This document shows positions 46,435-55,125 of a stretch of DNA of 64,000 nucleotides, piece by piece (positions within the stretch are counted from its first letter, which is position 1; each line of letters starts with the position of its first letter). The position numbers and the translations under genes were made by a program. Under the pieces are notes generated by a model. It searched no databases, was not told the origin of the DNA, and saw only the letters and a list, made by a program, of their open reading frames with translations. Location: positions 180,209-244,208 of the forward strand of contig JALHLU010000008.1 in NCBI GenBank assembly GCA_022844345.1. The letters run 5' to 3'. The stretch comes from Hyphomonadaceae bacterium (GTDB lineage: Bacteria; Pseudomonadota; Alphaproteobacteria; Caulobacterales; Hyphomonadaceae).

Positions 46435-46880
46435 GTCAGCGGGAAGAAACTGTGTCGGCCTATTTCCGGCTGTTCAACGAGATCGGCATCATCGCCCAGC
46501 TGTCCGGCAACCGGCTCGAGCGTGTGCTTCCCGAGGGCATGTCGCTGGCGCAGTTCTCCGTCTTGAACCATTTCTGCAGGCTGGGCGGCGCGCGGTCGCC
46601 GACCCGGCTGGCTTCTGCCTTCCAGGTCACCAAGGGCGCCATGACCAACACGCTGCAGCGGCTGGAAGCGCACGGCTTCGTCACGATCCGGCCAGACGAT
46701 GAGGACGCCCGGGCGAAGGTGGTCGAGATAACGGACGCTGGCCGGGCTGCGCGCGAGGCCGCGATCCTGGCCACCGCGCCCACAGTGACCCAACTGGCTG
46801 GCCTCCTTCCGCTGGCAGATGTGAAGGCGGCGCTTCCCTTCCTGGAGTTCGTCCGCAAAACTCTGGACGAGAATCGCTAG
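46431..46880 (+). CDS. MarR-family transcriptional regulator
   Basis: The 149-residue protein has a MarR winged helix (ARSPTRLASAFQVTKGAMTNTLQRLEAHGFVTI) and wing (PDDEDARAKVVEITDAGR). It is the last gene of the mini-ORF/nitroreductase operon, overlapping the nitroreductase by four bases. It probably autoregulates the operon and perhaps the divergent methyltransferase pair through the repeats at 45105-45137. Confidence 0.9.
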   Translation: MSQREETVSAYFRLFNEIGIIAQLSGNRLERVLPEGMSLAQFSVLNHFCRLGGARSPTRLASAFQVTKGAMTNTLQRLEAHGFVTIRPDDEDARAKVVEITDAGRAAREAAILATAPTVTQLAGLLPLADVKAALPFLEFVRKTLDENR

Positions 46881-46995
46881 TCTCCACAGTCCGCATTGAC
46901 GTTAGGTGGGGGTTCCGTACCGGTCCGGACGGGGCTAGTCTGTTTCCTTGGAGACGCGATCAGCGATAGACGCGCCCGACACAGGAGGATCCACC

Positions 46996-48048
46996 ATGCG
47001 GTTGCTGAAACCCGCGCTTGCAGCGCTTGCCGTCGCCTTGCTCTCAACGCCCTCACTCGCCGATGTGCCGCGAACGGCGGATGGCAAGCCCGATCTCACC
47101 GGCACGTGGACAAATGCCTCGCTCACACCCCTCACCCGGGCGCCCGGGCAGAAATCGCTGGTCGTCACCGAGGCCGAAGCCGCCAAGATCGCCGCCAATA
47201 CCGGCCTGGCCGGCATTTCGGCCGACGATCCCGACTTCAATGACTCCGGCTATTCGGACCCCAACAAGGGCGCGCCTGAGAAGGGCGGGGATGATTTCGG
47301 GCTCAAGGGCTACGACAAGTTCTGGACCCAGCCTGGCGAGGGCCTCGCCCTCGTGAAGGGCGAATATCGCACGTCGAACATTGTCGAGCCGGCCAACGGC
47401 CAGCTGCCCTACAAGGATCCGGCCGCGCAGATGAAACGCCAGATCGAAGGCTTCCGCGTCTATATGACGGGCAACGCCCCCTATGAGGGGCCCGAGGAGC
47501 CCACTTTGTCCGAGCGCTGCCTGATCGGTTTTGGCCAGACCGGTGGTCCGGGCATGCTGAGCGTGCTTTACAACAACAACTACCAGTTCGTGCAGACGCC
47601 GGATCACATGATGATCCTGGTCGAGATGGCCCATGACGCCCGCATCGTGCCGATCTTCGATTCGGCCGATGAAGCGCGCCGCAACCATCGTCCCGCCGTG
47701 ATCAAGCCCTGGCTGGGCGACACGGTCGGCTGGTGGGAAGGCGACACGTTCGTGATGGAAACGATCAACATCAATCCGCTGCAGGCGGGCGAGCAGTCCT
47801 TCCCGGTCTCGGCCAAGGGCGTGGTCACGGAACGCCTCACGCGCACGGGCGAGAAGGACGTCTTTTACGAATTCTCGGTCAACGATCCGGAGACCTATAC
47901 CCAGCCCTGGCGCGCCGAGATGGCGTTCTATCCCTCCACCGGCTGGTACGAATATGCCTGCCATGAGGGCAATCACGGTATGATCGGCATCCTGGCCGGC
48001 GCCCGTGAGAAGGAGCGCCAGACCGTATCTGCCAAGCCGACCCGCTAG
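46996..48048 (+). CDS. Secreted protein, paralogue A
   Basis: The 350-residue product has a signal peptide ending near SLADV and the sequence type KPDLTGTWTNAS...NIVEPANGQ...ERCLIGFGQTGGPGM...YNNNYQFVQTPDHMMILVEMAHDARIVPI...WLGDTVGWWEGDTFVMET...YEYACHEGNHG. Such proteins are frequent in Hyphomonadaceae, sphingomonads and acidobacteria and have no assigned function. Conserved His/Asp/Glu could bind a metal. ATG 46996 follows AGGAGG. A paralogue is at 51402. A strong hairpin follows the stop. Confidence 0.83.
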   Translation: MRLLKPALAALAVALLSTPSLADVPRTADGKPDLTGTWTNASLTPLTRAPGQKSLVVTEAEAAKIAANTGLAGISADDPDFNDSGYSDPNKGAPEKGGDDFGLKGYDKFWTQPGEGLALVKGEYRTSNIVEPANGQLPYKDPAAQMKRQIEGFRVYMTGNAPYEGPEEPTLSERCLIGFGQTGGPGMLSVLYNNNYQFVQTPDHMMILVEMAHDARIVPIFDSADEARRNHRPAVIKPWLGDTVGWWEGDTFVMETININPLQAGEQSFPVSAKGVVTERLTRTGEKDVFYEFSVNDPETYTQPWRAEMAFYPSTGWYEYACHEGNHGMIGILAGAREKERQTVSAKPTR

Positions 48049-48076
48049 GCCAAGGACAACCCGGCAACCCGTCAGA

Positions 48077-48118
48077 GGGCCGCATGCCTTCCCGGCGACG
48101 GGAAAGATCATGCGGCCC
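48077..48118 (+). terminator. Strong hairpin after the secreted protein gene
   Basis: GGGCCGCATG (48077-48086) pairs perfectly with CATGCGGCCC (48109-48118), and the loop itself contains a second stem, TTCCCG-GCGA-CGGGAA. It lies 29 nt past the stop at 48048. No T-run follows, so it may stabilise the mRNA end or act as a factor-assisted terminator. Confidence 0.55.
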
Positions 48119-48280
48119 CGTTCGTATCGCCGCTGGCTCATCCCCGCCTAAAACCGCCGTTCACGCCGCCTTTACGGGAACCGGGCTGGTCTGTAGGCCT
48201 TGAAGCTGTCACCCGTCCTTCACAGATGTGAGCGGGCGGGGTGTGGCGTCCTTGCGTGTGGAAAGGTTGTTTTTAGCAAC

Positions 48281-49018
48281 ATGAGCTGGCTGAAGAAGCT
48301 CTTTCCGTTCAACGCCGAACAGACGGTCAACATCGCCAGCGAGTTCGGTCCGCTTGTCGCGCTGTTCGTCGTGAATGCGATCACGGGCGACGTCGAGGCT
48401 GGAACCTGGGCGCTCCTGATCAGCACAGGCATCGCCATGCTTGCGATGTATGTGGTGCTGAAGCGCCTGCCGGTATTTCCGCTGATTGCCTCGGCCATCA
48501 CGGTGGTCTTCTCGATCCTCACGCTGGTCACGCATGACCCGATGTGGGTGATGATCAAGGTGACGTTGTTCAACGCCGCCTTCGCGATCTTCCTGTTTGC
48601 CGGCTTGATGATGAAGAAGAACTTCTTCAAGTACATCATGGAAGGCACATTCCACTACACGCAGAAGGGCTGGGACCAGTTCACCTGGAGCTTTGCCTGG
48701 TTCTTCGTGGCGACCGCTGTCGCCAACGAGGTTGTGCGCCTTGTGTTTGCACAAACGCCTGCGCCGGGCATGCCTGCACCGGTCTACAATATCCTCGGCA
48801 TGCAGATGGACGGCGTGAACGTGTGGATCATGTTCAAGGTCGCCATCATCATGCCGGCCAGCGGTCTCTACGTCTTCCTGCTCACGCGCATGATGCAGAA
48901 GCACCGCCTGCCTGATCCAAAGCAACAGGACACCCGCAAGGACGCTGTGGCGACCGGCGTTTCCGGCGTGCCCGTGGCGCACAAGAAGCCCGCTGCGGAC
49001 GGATCGGCTGCGGGCTGA
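48281..49018 (+). CDS. yciB: Septation protein YciB/IspZ
   Basis: The 245-residue inner-membrane protein has about five to six helices and the YciB features EFGPLVALFVVNA, HDPMWVMIKVTLFNAAFAIFLFAGL and WFFVATAVANEVV. In E. coli YciB works with division and envelope-synthesis proteins at the inner membrane. The C-terminal tail of about 35 residues is polar and variable. ATG 48281 is preferred over an upstream frame without hydrophobic content. The globin-like gene starts 86 nt later. Confidence 0.93.
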   Translation: MSWLKKLFPFNAEQTVNIASEFGPLVALFVVNAITGDVEAGTWALLISTGIAMLAMYVVLKRLPVFPLIASAITVVFSILTLVTHDPMWVMIKVTLFNAAFAIFLFAGLMMKKNFFKYIMEGTFHYTQKGWDQFTWSFAWFFVATAVANEVVRLVFAQTPAPGMPAPVYNILGMQMDGVNVWIMFKVAIIMPASGLYVFLLTRMMQKHRLPDPKQQDTRKDAVATGVSGVPVAHKKPAADGSAAG

Positions 49019-49104
49019 GGGTCCTGCATCCCGCTTGATGTGAATCAATCGCTGCGCGCCGGCGCCGGCCTTTGTGGCCTCCTGAACCGCAGGAGCATTG
49101 GCGC

Positions 49105-49500
49105 GTGAGCACGGCAAGGCATGGCGAACAGTCCGCGTTTGAGCGCATCGGCGGCCGTGATGGGCTGAACCGTCTGGCCGTGCGCTTCTACGAGATCATG
49201 GCCTCATCGCCGGACGCGGCGGGCATACGGGCGATGCACAAGGCCGACCTCGCCCCGATCGCCGACAGCCTCGGCGAGTTCCTGATGGGCTGGATAGGCG
49301 GCCCGCGCGACTGGTTCATGCGCGAGGGCAGGCCATGCATCATGAGCCTTCACCGCGCCCTTCCCATCGGCGTGGACGAGCGCGACCAGTGGCTCGCCTG
49401 CATGAAACAGGCGCTCGCGGAAACTGTCAGCGACGAAGACCTGCGCGCCGAACTCGAACCAGCGTTCTTCCGCATCGCGGACGCGATGCGGTCGAGGTGA
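49105..49500 (+). CDS. Truncated hemoglobin
   Basis: The 131-residue protein is a 2-over-2 globin. FERIGGRDGLNRLAVRFYEIM begins the family pattern, with Tyr at the distal B-helix, and CIMSLHRALPIG provides the proximal His. Such proteins bind O2, NO or peroxide. The start is GTG 49105 with AGGAG nine bases before it. Its stop abuts the convergent mcd stop. Confidence 0.85.
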   Translation: MSTARHGEQSAFERIGGRDGLNRLAVRFYEIMASSPDAAGIRAMHKADLAPIADSLGEFLMGWIGGPRDWFMREGRPCIMSLHRALPIGVDERDQWLACMKQALAETVSDEDLRAELEPAFFRIADAMRSR

Positions 49501-51186
49501 TCAGTTCTTCGCCCCGATGAACTCGTCGATCGTCCGGCGGGCGATGACCATGGCCTGCACTTCGCCGGCGCCTTCGAAGATGTTGAGGATGCGGGCGTCG
49601 CAGAGGACGCGGCTGATCGGGTATTCGAGCGCAAAGCCGTTGCCGCCGTGGACCTGCAGCGCGTTGTCGGCGGCGCCCCAGGCGATGCGGGCGGCGAGCA
49701 TTTTCGCAAGGCCCGCCTCGAGATCGCAGCGCTTGCCTTCGTCCTTCTGTCGCGCCGAAAAATAGGTGAGCTGGCGCACGCCGACGAGTTCCGCCGCCAT
49801 CATCACCAGCTTGTCAGAGCTGCGCGGAAAGTCGAAAATCTGGCGGCCGAACTGCGTGCGCTCCAGCGTGTATTTGAGGCCGAGTTCCAACGCGCATTGC
49901 GCAACACCAATCGCGCGCGCGGCAGTCTGGATGCGGGCGCCCTCGAACGTCGCCATCAGGTGCTTGAAGCCCTGGCCTTCGACTTCGCCGAGAAGATTTT
50001 CGGCCGGCACTTCGAAGCCGTCGAAGCCGATCTCGTATTCCTTCATGCCGCGATAGCCGAGCACTTCGATCTCGCCGCCGGTCATGCCATCGGCAGGGAA
50101 GGGGTTGGCGTCCGTGCCGCGCGGCTTCTCGCAGATGAACATGGAGAGGCCGGAGAAATTGTTGGTGTCCGGGATCGAACGGGCGAGGACCGTCATCAGG
50201 TCTGCGCGGGCGGCGTGCGTGATCCACGTCTTGTTGCCGGTGATCTTCCACGTGTCGCCATCGCGGGTCGCGCGCGTGCGCAGCGAGCCGAGGTCGGAGC
50301 CGGTGTTCGGTTCGGTGAACACAGCCGTCGGCAGGATTTCTCCTGAAGCGATGCCAGGCAGGTATTTTTCCTGCTGGGCGCGCGTGCCGCCATTGAGCAG
50401 GAGCTCAGCCGCGATTTCCGAGCGCGTGCCGAGCGAGCCGACGCCGATATAGGCGCGTGAAAGCTCTTCGGAGACAACGCACATTGAGGTCTTGCCGAGA
50501 CCAAGGCCGCCGAATTCTTCCGGGATGGTGAGGCCGAACACGCCCATCTCGCCCATCTGCTTGACGACGCTGTCAGGGATCAGCTCGTCCTTCATATGCC
50601 ATTCGTGGGCGTAGGGCTCGACCACCTGTTTGCCAAAGGCGCGGAACTGGTCCCGGATCTGTTCGAAGGTCTCTTCAAGGCCGGTGTATTCAATCGTCGC
50701 CTTCTGGCTTTCGAGGAAGCCGCGGATGTGCTTCGCCGCCGCCATGCGGGCGGCTGGCGTGTTGCCGCTCATCACCAGCTTCGAGATCGCCGGCGTGAAC
50801 AGTTTCTGCATGATCGCCTGGTCATGCGTCATGTCGATCGGGCGCACGATCTCCACCTGCGTCATCGGCAGGCCGCCGATCAGCTGGCTCAGGTATTCGC
50901 CGAACAGGATCTGGGTCAGCAGCTGCTCGATCTCGCCGAACTTGCCTTCGTCCGCGATGCGGTCGGCCCAGTTGGCGGTTTCCTTCAGTGTCTCGACATA
51001 GGTCAGCACCCAGGCGAGCCCGTGGGTGGCGCGCTGTTCCTCGTCAATCTTGCGGCGGTCGACTTTGCCGCCCGGAGCGACCGTGGCGGCGACAGCGCGG
51101 CGGAGGTCGAGGAAATAAGCCTCGGCGTCGGACGCGGCCTGGCGAACCGTGGTCCTGAGATCCGAAATCACAACGCCGTCCGACAT
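49501..51186 (-). CDS. mcd: Methylsuccinyl-CoA dehydrogenase
   Basis: This enzyme oxidises (2S)-methylsuccinyl-CoA to mesaconyl-CoA in the EMC pathway and passes electrons to EtfAB. The 561-residue protein is an acyl-CoA dehydrogenase with an additional N-terminal domain of about 170 residues (EEQRATHGLAWVLTYVETLKE...QLIGGLPMTQVEIVRP), which matches Mcd and not ordinary 380-residue enzymes. FAD and acyl-CoA motifs (FTEPNTGSDLG) and the C-terminal NIFEGAGEVQAMVIARR are present. ATG 51186 has GGGAG upstream. The region beyond carries the same TTGC-W-GCAA palindrome (51234-51242) as ccr and ecm. Confidence 0.93.
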   Translation of the reverse strand: MSDGVVISDLRTTVRQAASDAEAYFLDLRRAVAATVAPGGKVDRRKIDEEQRATHGLAWVLTYVETLKETANWADRIADEGKFGEIEQLLTQILFGEYLSQLIGGLPMTQVEIVRPIDMTHDQAIMQKLFTPAISKLVMSGNTPAARMAAAKHIRGFLESQKATIEYTGLEETFEQIRDQFRAFGKQVVEPYAHEWHMKDELIPDSVVKQMGEMGVFGLTIPEEFGGLGLGKTSMCVVSEELSRAYIGVGSLGTRSEIAAELLLNGGTRAQQEKYLPGIASGEILPTAVFTEPNTGSDLGSLRTRATRDGDTWKITGNKTWITHAARADLMTVLARSIPDTNNFSGLSMFICEKPRGTDANPFPADGMTGGEIEVLGYRGMKEYEIGFDGFEVPAENLLGEVEGQGFKHLMATFEGARIQTAARAIGVAQCALELGLKYTLERTQFGRQIFDFPRSSDKLVMMAAELVGVRQLTYFSARQKDEGKRCDLEAGLAKMLAARIAWGAADNALQVHGGNGFALEYPISRVLCDARILNIFEGAGEVQAMVIARRTIDEFIGAKN

Positions 51187-51233
51187 GCCCGTCCACTCCC
51201 GTTTCGACACGTTTCCCGTAGCCGATTGCGGCG

Positions 51234-51242
51234 TTGCAGCAA
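51234..51242. promoter_or_regulatory. TTGC-A-GCAA palindrome upstream of mcd
   Basis: The 9-bp palindrome lies 48 nt upstream of the mcd start and is the same type found upstream of ccr (2152-2160) and ecm (3955-3963). It also sits about 160 nt before the divergent secreted-protein gene. Shared control of the EMC genes by one regulator is inferred from this recurrence. Confidence 0.5.
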
Positions 51243-51401
51243 AGATCATGTCGTTTCCCTAACACAAGCGCGTGTTTCGGGGCGATTCTCGCCCTGAACG
51301 CGATTTTCTCCGGCTTGATTGGATACGCACCCTCCGCCACAACCGTTCACAGGCAGACGCTGCGGCAAGACATCGCGCGTCGCCAGGCGGAGGAGAGACC
51401 C

Positions 51402-52529
51402 ATGAAACTGGCCATGCTGAAGGCTGTGATGCTGGCGTCGGCGGCGGCGCTCGCGATTGCCGGGGCGGCGCATGCGCAATCGGGTGAGCCAGGCTTCACG
51501 CCGCCGAAGACATCATGGGGCGCTCCCGACCTGCAGGGCTTCTGGTCGAACGCCTCGATCACCAACATGCAGCGCGACGCGGCCTATCCTAACCTTGTCC
51601 TTACCGAGTCCGAAGTCGCGAGGATGGAGGGCGAGGATTACTACAACAATCGCACGCGCGAGGACGCCAAGCCTGCCGACGTAGCGAACCTCAAACTGCT
51701 TGACGGAACTGACCTGCTTTCCGGCGGCGGCTACAATGCCTTCTGGGTAGACCAGGGCAGCCATGTTGGCCGCGTGAAGGGCACGCCGCGTTCATCCTGG
51801 ATCGTCGAGCCTGCCAGCGGCCGCATCCCGCGGATCGGCGCTAACACAGCCGCCACGCCAGCGGCGCCTCCGCGTCCGACTGGCGCTGCAGCGCCAACTG
51901 GCACGGTGCAGGGCCCCGGTGCGGTCAACCGCAACGCTGGTGGAGGTTTCGGCTCCTACGACAATCCCGAAACGCGTCCGATGGGCGAGCGCTGCATCAT
52001 CGGGTTCGGCAACACTGGCGGTCCGGTGATGACCAACGTGCTCTACAACAACACCTACCAGATCGTTCAGTCGCCCACGCACGCGATGATCCTGGTCGAG
52101 ATGGTGCATGATGCCCGCATTGTCCCGATCTTCGCCACCGCAGCCGAGGCGCGCGCCAGCTTCAGGCCCGAGGTGATCCAGCAATGGCTGGGCGATTCCG
52201 TCGGCTGGTATGAGGGCGACACGCTGGTGGTCGAAACCCGCAACGTGCATCCCCAGCAGCGTGGCTATGTCTCGAAGGCTGGCAAGCTCATCGAGCGCTT
52301 CACACGCTGGAACGACAAGCAGATCGTCTACGAATTCACGGTGGAGGATCCCACGCAATTCAGCCAGCCGTGGAAGGGCGAGATGGCGTTCAACGCCTCG
52401 CCCGAACCCTCCTACGAATACGCCTGCCACGAAGGCAATCACGCGATGTATGGCATCCTTGCCGGTGCACGCGAGCAGGAGCGGGACGGCTCAACAGTCG
52501 CCGCCAACGCTGACGAGGAAGGGCGCTAG
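51402..52529 (+). CDS. Secreted protein, paralogue B
   Basis: The 375-residue paralogue of the product at 46996 shares a signal peptide (ending near AHAQ), PDLQGFWSNAS, ERCIIGFGNTGGPVM, YNNTYQIVQSPTHAMILVEMVHDARIVPIF, WLGDSVGWYEGDTLVVET and YEYACHEGNHAMYGILAGARE. It differs by a Pro/Ala/Gly-rich insert in the middle. The function is unknown. GGAGGAGAG precedes the ATG. Confidence 0.83.
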   Translation: MKLAMLKAVMLASAAALAIAGAAHAQSGEPGFTPPKTSWGAPDLQGFWSNASITNMQRDAAYPNLVLTESEVARMEGEDYYNNRTREDAKPADVANLKLLDGTDLLSGGGYNAFWVDQGSHVGRVKGTPRSSWIVEPASGRIPRIGANTAATPAAPPRPTGAAAPTGTVQGPGAVNRNAGGGFGSYDNPETRPMGERCIIGFGNTGGPVMTNVLYNNTYQIVQSPTHAMILVEMVHDARIVPIFATAAEARASFRPEVIQQWLGDSVGWYEGDTLVVETRNVHPQQRGYVSKAGKLIERFTRWNDKQIVYEFTVEDPTQFSQPWKGEMAFNASPEPSYEYACHEGNHAMYGILAGAREQERDGSTVAANADEEGR

Positions 52530-52563
52530 GCGCTTTGCCAGCAGCCCTCCCGCGTCAGTTCTG

Positions 52564-53181
52564 TCAGGCTGCTTTCACCAGGCCTTCGGCAACCAGCGAC
52601 GCCTGCACAGCAGGGCGCACCGCAACTCGTCCCTGATAGGCGAGCAGGTTGGGGAGAGACGACAGGTCGACCCTCAACGGGGTCGCCCAGTTGGTGACGG
52701 TGAACAGATAGGCGTCGACAGTCGAGAACTGCTCGCCGGTAATGTAGGTGCGGCCATCGGCGAGAAGTTGTTCGATCAGCTTGTAGCGCGCCATCAACCG
52801 GTCGATCGTCGCCTTGCGCGCATCATCGGTGATCGCGGGGTTGAACATTGCGCCAAGGGATTTGTGAATCTCCGTCGAAACGTAGACGGCAAGTTCATCC
52901 TGCTTTAGCCGGGCCTTGGTGCCGTGGGCTGGGGCGAGCTTTGCTTCCGGCTTCTGGTCGGCGATGTAGCCATGCAGCACAACGTTCTCGGTGATCACGT
53001 CGCCATCATCGAGGCGAAGGGCTGGAACATAGCCCTTCGGATTCAGGGCCATCCAGTCTTCGCCATGCTCAGTCGTCTTCGCCCGGATATCGACCTTCTC
53101 GAGGTCGAACGACAGCCCGGCTTCGCGCAGCAGGATGTGGGTCGCCAGCGAGCAGGCGCCAGGCGAGTAGTAGAGTTTCAT
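52564..53181 (-). CDS. Glutathione S-transferase
   Basis: The 205-residue protein is a beta-class-like GST: MKLYYSPGACSLATHILLREAGL carries the conserved Cys/Ser of the glutathione site, NPKGYVPALRLDDGDVITENVV the cis-Pro and gamma-Glu contacts, and the helical domain follows. It probably conjugates electrophiles in the cytoplasm. It is divergent from an HxlR regulator with several TTACC repeats in between. Confidence 0.93.
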   Translation of the reverse strand: MKLYYSPGACSLATHILLREAGLSFDLEKVDIRAKTTEHGEDWMALNPKGYVPALRLDDGDVITENVVLHGYIADQKPEAKLAPAHGTKARLKQDELAVYVSTEIHKSLGAMFNPAITDDARKATIDRLMARYKLIEQLLADGRTYITGEQFSTVDAYLFTVTNWATPLRVDLSSLPNLLAYQGRVAVRPAVQASLVAEGLVKAA

Positions 53182-53236
53182 GGATATCTCCCTTGTCCGT
53201 GGCGCATGACTTAGTCGGCGTGATTACATTTGGAAA

Positions 53237-53288
53237 CCTGGTACCATCGTGTTACCGCCAAAAAACGCGTAACCTCCGGGTTACCAGG
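53237..53288. promoter_or_regulatory. TTACC/GGTAA repeat cluster between GST and HxlR genes
   Basis: Four copies of a (G)TTACC-type element appear in 52 bp: CCTGGTA (53237-53243) inverted with TTACCAGG (53281-53288), and within them GTTAC (53251-53255) inverted with GTAAC (53269-53273). Nested inverted repeats in a divergent gap suggest operator sites for the HxlR protein. The rightmost copy touches the regulator leader. Confidence 0.5.
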
Positions 53289-53314
53289 TGAGGCCGGAAG
53301 GGAAGCGATCAGCC

Positions 53315-53686
53315 ATGCCCTTGAAGATGCGCAAGAGCCCGGTGCGGCCCAATCCTGACGCATGCCCCATCGGCACGTGCATGGACCTGATCGGCGGCAT
53401 GTGGACGCCGAACATCATCTGGTATCTCTCCGGCGGCGCGCGCCGCTTCTCCGAACTGCGCGAGGACGTGAAGCCGATCTCCGCCAAGATGCTGTCCACA
53501 CGCCTCAAGGAGATGGAGGCTGTCGGAATCGTCGACCGCACTGTGGTCGACACTTCGCCGCCCTCGGTCGAGTATTCGCTGACCGTGCTTGGCCGCGAAC
53601 TCGTTCCCGCCATCGAGGCGATCGCCCGTGTCGGGCAGAAGCTGAAACGCGAACAGGCGAAGAAGCGCATGAGCCTCGCGCGGTGA
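53315..53686 (+). CDS. HxlR-family transcriptional regulator
   Basis: The 123-residue protein has the HxlR winged helix: CPIGTCMDLIGGMWTPNIIWYLSGGARRFSELREDVKPISAKMLSTRLKEMEAVGIV. The CPIG cysteine is the one often used for redox or electrophile sensing in this family. ATG 53315 is preferred; an in-frame GTG nine codons upstream exists. It is divergent from the GST gene, which it plausibly regulates. Confidence 0.9.
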   Translation: MPLKMRKSPVRPNPDACPIGTCMDLIGGMWTPNIIWYLSGGARRFSELREDVKPISAKMLSTRLKEMEAVGIVDRTVVDTSPPSVEYSLTVLGRELVPAIEAIARVGQKLKREQAKKRMSLAR

Positions 53687-53775
53687 CGTCTTGCGCCGCA
53701 CTTGCCGTGCCTGCCGCGTATGCTAGACAGCGCACGTGATACCAATGAGTATCGTTTATCCGGGTAGGGTTCAAG

Positions 53776-55125
53776 ATGCGGAAAATCGCTGGATTTGCTG
53801 GCCTGCTGGCTGCGTGCGCATGCCAGTCTGCGCCAATTGCGACCGGCCAGACACCGCAGGCGCAGCCTGTACAGATGCAGGGGCCGCAGCTTCCCGCCAG
53901 CATGGATTTTGCTGACCCGACACAGAACCTCGAGATCACCACGGTTGCGCCCGGCCTTCGCTATGTGCTCGGCCGCAACGTCTCGTCCAACACCATCGTG
54001 CTCGATACGCCCGCCGGCGCCGTGATCATCGACACCTCGCGCCCGCCTGCCTCGAAGGCGCATTTCGACCTGCTGCAGTCGGCCGGCGTCGGGAAGGCGG
54101 CGTACGTAATCCTCACGCATGGCCATGGCGATCACACGGGTGGCGTCGTCCACTGGAGGACCATGGGCGCAAAAGTCGTCGCGCATGAATCGTTCCGCGA
54201 GTTCCTGGGATACCAGCGCATGCTGGCTGGTTTCTTCGGCCGGAGGAACGCTGCGCAGTTCCAGTTCGCGGGCGGCGGCGGCGCTGTGGCTGCGGCGGCG
54301 CCCGCCCAGCAGGGACCGGCTGCGAATGTCCTCGGCATCGTTCCCGACATCACCTTTCGCGACACGCTCGATCTCGATGCAGGCGGGGTGAAGGTGCAGC
54401 TGATCCACACGCCAGGCGAGACGCCGGACCATCTCACCGCCTGGGTCCCAAGCCTCAAGGCCGCCTTCGTCGGCGACAATTTCTATGAGTCGTTCCCGAA
54501 CATGTACACGCTGCGCGGCACGCGTCCGCGCTGGCCAATGGACTACATCACGTCGCTGAACAAGGTGCTGGCGCTCGAGCCTGAGATCGTGATCCCCAGC
54601 CACGGCCCCGCCATTGTCGGCAAGGAGAATGTCCGCGCCCAGTTCACGAAGATGCGCGATGCGATCGTCCATGTGCACGACGCCGTGCTGAAGGGCATGA
54701 ACGACGGCAAGGACGTTCACACGCTGATGGCCGAGATCAAGCTGCCGCCCGCACTCGATGTCGGCGAGGGCTATGGCAAGATTTCGTGGTCGGTGCGCGG
54801 CATCTACGAGGGGTATGCAGGCTGGTTCACGGGCGATCCGGCCGCAATGTTCCCGCAGGGACGAGACAGCGTATCGGACTCGCTGGTGAAGCTGGCCGGC
54901 GGGCCCAAGGCGATTGCCGACGAGGCGATGCTGCTGATCGTGCAGGGCAAGCTGGTGGAGGCCCTGCACCTCACCTCGATCGGCCTCGAAGGTGCGCCCG
55001 GCGACAAGGACGTCAAGCGCGCCCGCGTGGCGGCGTTCGAGGCGCTTGTGCAAGCCTCCACCAATCGCAACGAACTCGGCTGGCTCAACCAGGGCCTCGC
55101 CGAGGCCAGGAAGGGCCTTCAATAG
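53776..55125 (+). CDS. Exported MBL-fold hydrolase, alkylsulfatase-like
   Basis: The 449-residue product has a lipoprotein-type leader (LAACAC) and a metallo-beta-lactamase domain with THGHGDHTGG, a later IHTPGETPDHL His and SHGP. The C-terminal part (VGEGYGKISWSVRGIYEGYAGWFTGDPAAMFP) matches the dimerisation domain of SdsA1/BDS1-type alkyl sulfatases. The sulfatase substrate is inferred. Its stop overlaps the convergent RibD-like gene by seven bases. Confidence 0.87.
   Translation: MRKIAGFAGLLAACACQSAPIATGQTPQAQPVQMQGPQLPASMDFADPTQNLEITTVAPGLRYVLGRNVSSNTIVLDTPAGAVIIDTSRPPASKAHFDLLQSAGVGKAAYVILTHGHGDHTGGVVHWRTMGAKVVAHESFREFLGYQRMLAGFFGRRNAAQFQFAGGGGAVAAAAPAQQGPAANVLGIVPDITFRDTLDLDAGGVKVQLIHTPGETPDHLTAWVPSLKAAFVGDNFYESFPNMYTLRGTRPRWPMDYITSLNKVLALEPEIVIPSHGPAIVGKENVRAQFTKMRDAIVHVHDAVLKGMNDGKDVHTLMAEIKLPPALDVGEGYGKISWSVRGIYEGYAGWFTGDPAAMFPQGRDSVSDSLVKLAGGPKAIADEAMLLIVQGKLVEALHLTSIGLEGAPGDKDVKRARVAAFEALVQASTNRNELGWLNQGLAEARKGLQ

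Noticed and set aside
53281..55122. 613-codon minus-strand frame over the HxlR and MBL-fold genes
   Set aside because: It is a shadow of two genes with clear domains; the Arg/His/Ala-rich product matches nothing.
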